Below the pieces are notes generated by a model. That model saw only the letters and a program-made list of their open reading frames with translations. It had not been told where the DNA came from and made no database searches. Made by a program: the position numbers and the translations under genes. From positions 338,317,090-338,381,089 of the forward strand of contig NC_061514.1 of the NCBI RefSeq assembly GCF_022539505.1: a stretch of 64,000 bases of DNA, written 5' to 3'. This DNA comes from Lolium rigidum. Lineage: Eukaryota; Streptophyta; Magnoliopsida; Poales; Poaceae. Positions 57,437 through 64,000 of the stretch are shown here, piece by piece (within the stretch, counting starts at the first letter, position 1; the number at the start of each line of letters is the position of its first letter).

Positions 57437-58029
57437 TAAAATACCTAAGGAAAATTTTCTATAAAGAAAAGAGATAGATGGGGGAAAAAATAAATAAATA
57501 GCGGTCCGAAGGGTGACAGGCTTATACTATGCATATGGGCCGCATTTCATTATCGGAATATGTCTACTCCACACGATACGAGCACACGTACCCCAGAACA
57601 CCCCCTTAAAAAAAGTACACTAGAACATAATAAAGCTAGGCAAAATTTTATTCTCATAGAAATGTCGACAATACCTAAATTTATTGTAAAGTCGGGCACC
57701 GCGGGCCGGGCGACTCCCCCCTCTGCGCCATCATTTAGAATTTTAGATCCAATGGTGCATGAAAAATCTGAAAGTAAAATAAATTCGTGGAAGTTGCCAG
57801 GCCCGACATGAAAAATAGGCTGGCATCTTCGATTTACTGTCGTGCCAAGGGACTAGGACGGGCACATTTTTTCAATAGATTCTCCGTATAAAATTACCGT
57901 CTGTACAAGTGAATCAAAATGGAGAAACAATCGCGTGGTACATTTGATAAGCTACTTTCAAACAATCAAAAAATGGAGAAACATACATGTGAAATCCGGG
58001 CGGTACACGATATGACGCCGTGATGGGGG
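57437..58029. other. Unassigned sequence
   Basis: AT-rich, no ORF with a recognisable domain, no repeat identified. Confidence 0.4.
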
Positions 58030-58246
58030 CAGGAAGATGGCTGGCATCGGCGTCAAGGGCCAGGCGGTAGAAGATATCAATTCAAATGGAGGGTACGTTT
58101 TGGTTCTGGACTCGGATCCCATTTTTGATTGGCTGTGAATTGCTTATTTCTTGCAACATTTACAGGTAAAATCAGCTTTGTTCGGTTTTTATAGATTGTC
58201 TTGATTGTTCGGTACGTTGTGTTCTTGAAGAAATGTAGCAGCATTC
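58030..58246 (+). pseudogene. Relic of a second class III peroxidase gene (3' end only)
   Basis: AAGATGGCTGGCATCGGCGT and the following TCAAGGGCCAGGCGGTAGAAGA line up with the last codons of the peroxidase at 27785-27830 (KMANIDIKGRGVGE; here about KMAGIGVKGQAVED). The similarity continues past the stop into the 3' UTR at the same spacing: ACGTTTTGGTT against ACATTTTGGTT, TTTGATTGGCTGTGAA against TCTGATTGGTTGTGAA, and GAAGAAATGTAGCA in both. Everything upstream of the last 20 codons is gone. The CACTA at 58248 starts immediately after. Confidence 0.7.
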
Positions 58247-58247
58247 T

Positions 58248-59056
58248 CACTAGTAGAAAAAAATAACCTTTTAGTACCGGTTCTAGAAGGTCTTTAGTAC
58301 GGATTTTGGAACCGGTACTAGAGATTCGGTACTAAAGCCTCCCTCCTTTGGTACCGGTTTCTTACGAACCGGTACTAAAGGTGCCTCCACGTGGTGGGCT
58401 GGTGCAGGGGAAAACGCTCCTCTCCTCGCATCGCCTCCTCCAGGCGGCCGAGGGGACGAGCCCTAGCGCCGCCGCCTCCGCGCGCCCTCCCTCCGTCCCC
58501 TCCTTGCCTCGTCGCCCCTGGAGGCGCTGCCGCCAAAGTTCGCAGCGCCGATGAAAGGGGCGGCGGGGATCTTGGCCCCCAGCTCCCCGCGCGGTGATAG
58601 ATGGAGGAACTCCGTGCGGAGCTCGCCGGTGCCTGTGCAGATGTCCAACGGGTGCCTCTTGCTTCGATCTACTCCTGCCGGAGCGGCGTCGGGTCAGAGC
58701 GGTACCAGCTGGTGCTTCCTCCGGTGGGGGCTCGGGCATCTGAGGCGGCGGCATCGAGTGGTTCGGGCAGCACCGGCGGCGGCAGGGGGCGCTTGCCGGT
58801 GCTGTGGACCGTTCTCCTTGGCCGCAAGGGCGGCGAGGGGGCGGAGGCTGTTGCTCATGGTGTGGTGGACGCCCCGTCATCTTCCACCTCAGACCTGAAG
58901 AAGGTGGCCTCCTGGCGTGCAGTTCCATACCCTATGGCGCTGGTGCCGGGCGTCCTCGCCAAGGTCTGCGTCTTTGGGCTGGTGGAGATGGAAGCTCTGG
59001 CCCAGGGAAATCCCTTGACCGGCGGTGGTGGTCACGACGAAGACGACGCGGTGCGC
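58248..59056 (+). mobile_element. CACTA transposon, left part
   Basis: Begins CACTAGTAGAAAAAAATAAC, an end typical of Triticeae CACTA elements, and is followed by sub-terminal repeats of AGTACCGGTT and GGTACTAAAG in both directions (58260-58385). TCT at 58245-58247 would be the target copy. From 58390 the sequence is GC-rich with a 150-codon open frame (58601-59056) without recognised domain, possibly captured DNA. Element E interrupts it at 59057; the right end is outside the window. Confidence 0.75.
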
Positions 59057-59468
59057 TGATACGTCTCAAACGTATCTATAATTTCTTATGTTCCATGCTA
59101 CTTTTATGACAATACTTGAATGTTTTATACATACTTTACAGCATTATTATACATTTTCCGGCACTAACCTATTAACAAGATGCCGAAGCGCCAGTTGTTG
59201 TTTTCTGCTATTTTTGGTTTCAGAAATCCTAGTAAGGAAATATTCTCGGAATTGGACGAAATCAACGCCCAGGGTCCTATTTTTACACGAAGCTTACAGA
59301 AGACCGAAGGGATAACGAAGTGGGGCGACGAGGCGCCACCACCATAGGGCCGCGCGGCCAAGGAGGGGCCCGCGCCGCCCTATGGTGTGGGCCCCTCGTG
59401 AGCCCCCCCTGCGTTGCCCTTCCGCCTACTTAAAGCCTTCGTCGTGAATACCCCTGTACCGAGAGCCA
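59057..59468 (+). repeat. Extra partial LTR at the left of element E
   Basis: First 412 bases of the LTR, ending ...GAGAGCCA. The full LTR normally continues CGATACGG here; instead TGATACGTC, the LTR start, follows. The shared GATACG at both places suggests joining by microhomology. Confidence 0.85.
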
Positions 59469-61046
59469 TGATACGTCTCAAACGTATCTATAATTTCTTA
59501 TGTTCCATGCTATTTTTATTACAATACTTGAGTGTTTTACCCATACTTTACATCGTTATTTTACATTTTCCGGCACTAACCTATTAACAAGATGCCGAAG
59601 TGCCAGTTGCTGTTTTTGGTTTCAGAAATCCTAGTAAGGAAATATTCTCGGAATTGAACAAAATCAACGCCCAGGGGCCTATTTTTACACGAAGCTTCCA
59701 GAAGACCGAAAGGGGGACGAAGTGGGGCCAGGAGGCGCCCAGACAACAGGGCGGCGCGGCCCAGGCCCTGGCCGCGCGGCCCTGGTGTGTGGGGCCCTCG
59801 TGCCGCCACTTGATCTACCCTTTCGCCTACTTAAAGCCTCCATCGCGAAACCCCCTGTACCGAGAGCCACGATACGGAAAACATTACTGAGAGGCCGCCG
59901 CCGCGAATCCCATCTCGGGGGATTCAGGAGATCGCCTCCGGCACCCTGCCGGAGAGGGGAATCATCACCGGAGGGGCTCTACATCATCATGCCCGCCTCT
60001 GGATTGATGCGTGAGTAGTTCATTCTTGGACTATGGGTCCATAGCAGTAGCTAGATGGTTGTCTTCTCCGCTTGTGCTATCATTGTTTAGATCTTGTGAG
60101 CTGCCTAACATGATCAGGATCATCTATTTGTACTGCTACATGTTGTGTTTGGTGAGATCCGATGAATAGAGAATATTATGTTAAGTTGATTATCAATCTA
60201 TCATATATGTGTTGTTTATGTTCTTGCATGCTCTCCGTTGCTAGTAGAGGCTCCGGCCAAGTTGATACTTGTAACTCCAAGAGGGAGTAATTATGCTCGA
60301 TAGTGGGTTCATGCCTCCATTCAATGCAGGACGGTGACGAGAAAGTTCTAAGGTTGTGGATGTGCTTGTTGCTATTAGGGATAAAACATTGATGTTTTGT
60401 CTAAGGATATTTGTGTTGATTACATTACGCACCATACTTAATGCAATTATCTGTTGTTCGCAACTTAATACTTGGAAGGGGTTCGGATGATAACCTCGAA
60501 GGTGGATTATTTAGGCATAGATGCATGCTTGGATAGCGGTCTATGTACTTTGTCGTAATGCCACTGATTAAATCACATAGTAATCATCGTTGATATGTAT
60601 TGAATCTTTATTTGTCAATTGCTCACCTGTAATTTGTTCACCCGGCATGCTAGTTATCTTATTGGAGAGACACCATTAGTGAGCTGTGGACCCCGGTCCA
60701 TTCTTTTACATCTGAATACATTCTACTTGCTTTTACTTGTTCTTTGCAAACAAACACCATCTTCCACTCGATACGTTTAATCCTTTGTTTTTAGCAAGCC
60801 GGTGAGATTGACAACCTCATCTGTTACGTTGGGACAAAGTACTTTGATTGTGTTGTGCAGGTTCCACGTTGGCGCCGGTTTCATCGGTGTTGCGCCGCAC
60901 TACATTCCTCCACCAACAACCTTCACGTGCTTCTTGGCTCCTACTGGTTCGATAACCTTGGTTTCTTAATGAGGGAAAACTTGCCGCTGTGCGCATCATA
61001 CCTTCCTCTTGGGGTTCCCAACGGACGTGTACATCTACGCGCATCA
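59469..61046 (+). repeat. 5' LTR of element E
   Basis: 1578 bp, TGATACGTCTCAAACGTATC to GCGCATCA, TATA-like TACTTAAAG near 59828. Confidence 0.9.
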
Positions 61047-61058
61047 AGCAACTTTTTC

Positions 61059-61076
61059 TGGCGCCGTTGCCGGGGA
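61059..61076 (+). promoter_or_regulatory. Primer binding site of element E
   Basis: TGGCGCCGTTGCCGGGG, a perfect tRNA-Asp-type site, twelve bases inside the LTR. Confidence 0.8.
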
Positions 61077-61291
61077 GATCAAGACACGCTGCAAGGGGAG
61101 TCTCCACTTCCAATCTCTTTACTTAGTTTTTGTCTTGCTTTACTTTATTTTATTTATTGTCTTGTTTGCTTCATATTAAAAAACACAAAAAAATTGTTAC
61201 TTTACTTTCTGTCTTGTTTACTAGTTCTATATCAAAACACAAAAAAATTAGTTACTCACATTTACCTTGTTTTCCTCTTGTTTATTTCATC

Positions 61292-61939
61292 ATGTTTCCT
61301 CCTAAGTACACTCTAAAAGACATACCGGTAGGACGAGGATCTATCATTGGAAGAGATAATATAGAAGAATTTTTCACTCATGTTAATATGGATGAAGATT
61401 TTGAAGATATACCATTATTAAAAACTGCTCCTACTTATGAAAGTACTTCTGCCTGTTTAGTACACATGTTGGAAACTAGATTTGTTAATCTCAATCCCAT
61501 AATACAACATATGTTTCTTACACTTTCGGATATGGAGATGGGAGAAAAGAGAAATTTTGTTTTAAAAGTCCTTGTTAGAGAATTTGAGGATATAGCTAAA
61601 GAAGCTAGAAAAGTTTTTATTAAGCATAAGAGGCTTGGTTTATTTCCTAATTTTAAACAAATACTTGAAAAGATGGATATGGATAGAATTAACTACACTA
61701 ATAATGTTAATGATGGTAGGGAGATTAAAGCACTGATACCTAGTAAGCTCCTAGGGATGCATGAAGCTTTAGAAAATAACTATGCTTGGCTTGTTTCTGA
61801 AAATTTGTTTGATGAAGATAGTAAGCCTAGGAGCAATGAAAGAGGAGATACTTATATAGACCATATACAATGCATTGTTGAAAAAACTCCCGACTCCTCA
61901 GGTAATGATGTTGATGCCTCTTCTCTCGATGTTACTTGA
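61292..61939 (+). CDS. Unrecognised 215-aa ORF replacing gag-protease in element E
   Basis: Intact open frame at the place where C and D have gag-protease. AT-rich codon use like theirs. Mostly helical-looking and acidic: TLKDIPVGRGSIIGRDN at the start, then FEDIPLLKTAPTYESTSACL, a Met/Leu/Glu-rich middle (LSDMEMGEKRNFVLKVLVRE), IKALIPSKLLGMHEALENN, and an acidic end. No gag, protease or zinc-binding motif. The last ten codons (DVDASSLDVT) and stop are those of the protease ORF of D, so the swap kept the old 3' end. The ATG at 61292 is the first in frame after the leader; the frame is also open upstream. Function unknown; it may be a substitute structural protein or a captured host fragment. 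Confidence 0.7.
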   Translation: MFPPKYTLKDIPVGRGSIIGRDNIEEFFTHVNMDEDFEDIPLLKTAPTYESTSACLVHMLETRFVNLNPIIQHMFLTLSDMEMGEKRNFVLKVLVREFEDIAKEARKVFIKHKRLGLFPNFKQILEKMDMDRINYTNNVNDGREIKALIPSKLLGMHEALENNYAWLVSENLFDEDSKPRSNERGDTYIDHIQCIVEKTPDSSGNDVDASSLDVT

Positions 61940-64000
61940 TTTGCACTTTCTGCGCCTAGCTGAAATGCGTTAAAGAAAAGCACTTCTTGGGAGATAACCC
62001 ATGTTTTATTTTATTTACTGTATTGTTGAGTCTTGGAAGTTGTTTACTACTGTAGCAACCTCTCCTTATCATGTTTTTGTGCCAAGTAAAGTTTCTATGC
62101 TAAAGTTGATGCTATATTTGGGATTGCTGCGCAGAAACAGCATTGCTGTCTGTCACGAATTCTCGCAGAGCTCCCTGTAAAAAAATCGAAAAAATCTGCA
62201 AAATTACGAGCGTGATCCTCAGATATGTACGCAACTTTCATTAGTTTTTAGTTTTTCCATTTGAGCAAGTTAAGTGCCCCTGCCAGATTCATCTTTACGG
62301 ACTGTTCTGTTTTTGACAGATTCTGCCTTTTATTTCGCATTGCCGCTTTTGCTATGTTGAATGAGTTTCTTTGTTCCATTAACTTTCAGAAGCTTTGTGC
62401 AATGTCCAGAAGTGTTAAGAATGATTGTGTCACCTCTGAATATGTGAATTTGTGGTTATGCAATAACCCTCTCATGAGTTTGCTTGAAGTTTGTGTGAAG
62501 GAAGTTTTCAAGGGTCAAGAGAAGAGGATGATATACTATGATCAAGAAGAGTGAAAGGTCTAAGCTTGGGGATGCCCCGGTGGTTCATCCCTGCATATTT
62601 TAAGAAGACTCAAGCATCTAAGCTTGGGGATGCCCAAGGCATCCCCTTCTTCATCGACAACATTATCAGGTCACTTCTAGTGAAACTATATTTTTATTGC
62701 GTCACATTCTTATGTTCTTTACTTGGAGCGTCGGTTTGTTTTTCTTTTTGTTTTGTTTTGAATAAAGTTGGATCTCACCATTCTTATATTGGAGATATTA
62801 CGCTCCGCTTTTTCTTATGGAACACTTGTGTTCTTAATTGTGCTTTAATGTTCATGGCGAAAGCTTATTGCTTCGTTAGATTGCTATGTGGTTGGAATTG
62901 GAAAATGCTGCATATGGTTTGGAAATTTGGCAATTGTTTGAGCTCTCATAGATCATGTTTAAGCTCTTGCATCATGTAGTTTAATCCATTAATGAAGAAC
63001 TACTGTAGAGCTTGTTTAATTTTGTTTGCATGATTGATCTCTCCTAAGTCTAGATATTTTCGGGTAAAGTGTTTGAACAACAAGGAAGAGACAGTGTAGA
63101 GCCTTATAATGCTTGCAATATGTTCTTCTGTGAGTTTTGCTGTACCTGTTCATACTTGTGTTTGCTTCAAACAACCTTGCTAGCCCAAACCTTGTACTGA
63201 GAGGAAATGCTTCTCGTGCATCCAAACACCTTGAGCCCAACACCATGCCATTTGTGTCCACCGTATCTACCTAGTATGTGGTATTTCCTGCCATTCCAAA
63301 GTAAATTACTTGAGTGCTACCTTTAAATTTCATTCCTCTACCTTTACAATATATAGCTCATGGGACAAATAGCTTAAAAACTATTGTGGTAATGAATATG
63401 TAGTTATGTGTCTTAATTCTTATAAGTTGCTTGTTGAGCGGTAACCATGTTTTTTGGGGACGCCATCAACTTTATCTTTGTTGGATATCATGTGAGATGC
63501 TATGCATGTTCGTCTTGTCCGAAGTAAGTGCGATTTCATGATCAAATGGTTTGAGTATGCATATGTTAGAGAAGAACATTGGGCCGCTAACTAAAGCCAT
63601 GTATCATGGTGGAAGTTTCAGTTTGGACATACAACCTCAATCTCTTATGAGAATATTAACTGTTGTTGAATGCTTAAGCATTAAAAAGAGGAGTCAATTA
63701 TCTGTTGTCTATGTTGTCCCGGTATGGATGTCTAAGTTGAGAATAATCAACAGCGAGAAATCCAATGCGTGCTTTCTCCTTAGACCTTTGTACAGGCGGC
63801 ATAGAGGTACCCCTTTGTGACACTTGGTTGAAGCATATGTTATGCGATGAGAATCCGTGTTTCCGAGCTAAGTAGGACAAGGTGCGAACACTATTAGTAC
63901 TCTATGCATGAGACATGCAACTTGTAGGAAGTATTATGCATAGCACATATGAATTATTACTACCGTTGACAAAATTGTTTCTATGTTTTTAAATAAAAGC
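61940..64000 (+). other. Conserved non-coding 3' region of element E, incomplete
   Basis: Matches 33243-34772 plus 43176 onward in D. Twin hairpins follow the stop codon (one arm mismatch, CGCCT/ATGCG), PPT-like motifs are at 62560-62577 and 62618-62635, and the perfect GGGGATGCC/GGCATCCCC hairpin at 62626-62646. The uninterrupted GGGGACGCCATCAAC at about 63455 shows the target into which element B jumped in D. Confidence 0.75.

Larger units (their letters stand above)
59057..64000 (+). mobile_element. Element E: Sabrina/WHAM-like gypsy element with a different ORF, cut by the window end
   Basis: Same LTR subfamily as D. The 5' side starts with a 412-bp copy of the LTR beginning (59057-59468) directly followed by a full LTR (59469-61046). 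Leader, PBS, one ORF and the conserved 3' region follow. By comparison with D the 3' LTR should start about 0.5 kb past the window end. The left TSD candidate is TGCGC (59052-59056). Confidence 0.9.

Noticed and set aside
58601..59056. A host gene in the CACTA interior
   Set aside because: 150 open codons in very GC-rich DNA, no domain, and several other frames are equally open; at best captured DNA.
15591..64000. A complete autonomous gypsy element in the C/D/E family
   Set aside because: None of the three has reverse transcriptase, RNase H or integrase sequence in any frame between gag-protease (or its substitute) and the 3' LTR.
1..64000. tRNA, rRNA or organelle-derived segments
   Set aside because: I saw no cloverleaf with conserved tRNA boxes and no rRNA or plastid-gene sequence; the tRNA-like matches are the primer binding sites of the LTR elements.

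Overview
This window looks like nuclear DNA of a large-genome grass, most likely a Triticeae species (wheat, Aegilops, barley or rye relatives). Three things point there: a dense nest of Ty3/gypsy LTR retrotransposons, two of whose families carry a Sabrina/WHAM-like LTR and a Tat-type pol; CACTA, Harbinger, Mutator and Stowaway DNA transposons; and GC-rich monocot genes. Only two intact-looking host genes are visible: an intronless class III peroxidase (26896-27855, +) and a seed-maturation (SMP/LEA D-34) protein gene with one intron (54767-55645, +). A third, unrecognised minus-strand gene is split by a retrotransposon (830-1073 and 14056-15023).

Layout. 1-1073: MITE end and part of the split gene. 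1074-14050: element A, a complete minus-strand gypsy element with TSD CCCAT, frameshifted gag-pol and an opposite-strand, intron-containing accessory gene with its own TATA box. 14051-15590: rest of the split gene. 15591-23114: element C, a plus-strand non-autonomous gypsy element (gag-protease only) whose 3' LTR is broken and joined to a second scrap of LTR start and then to a truncated Harbinger transposon (23145-24350). 24354-28452: peroxidase region with a Stowaway MITE. 28453-50967: two CACTA-like ends facing each other. Between them lie element D (29294-45828, TSD CCCAC), which itself contains element B (34773-43170, TSD GCCAT, a deleted sibling of A), and a small CACTA (46057-48567, TSD CCT) with a LINE-like insert. 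50968-52323: part of another LTR. 53857-54406: Mutator-type element with a 9-bp TSD just upstream of the seed-maturation gene. 56440-57436: LINE 3' end. 58030-58246: relic of a second peroxidase 3' end. 58248 onward: left end of another CACTA, entered at 59057 by element E, which runs off the window.

How the parts relate. A and B belong to one Tat-like lineage (two RNase H domains, integrase with GPY-type tail, antisense accessory gene). C, D and E share LTR, leader and a 2.6-kb non-coding 3' region, but have no reverse transcriptase or integrase, so they must depend on enzymes from elsewhere. E is the most unusual: on the same chassis it carries an intact 215-codon ORF unrelated to the gag-protease of C and D. 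Nesting gives an order of events: a CACTA-like host region, then D, then B inside D; and the last CACTA, then E inside it. LTR pairs in A and B differ by very few substitutions, so these insertions are recent.

Limits: all family names and homologies come from reading the sequence without database search; splice sites are predictions; stretches marked unassigned hold nothing I could recognise.
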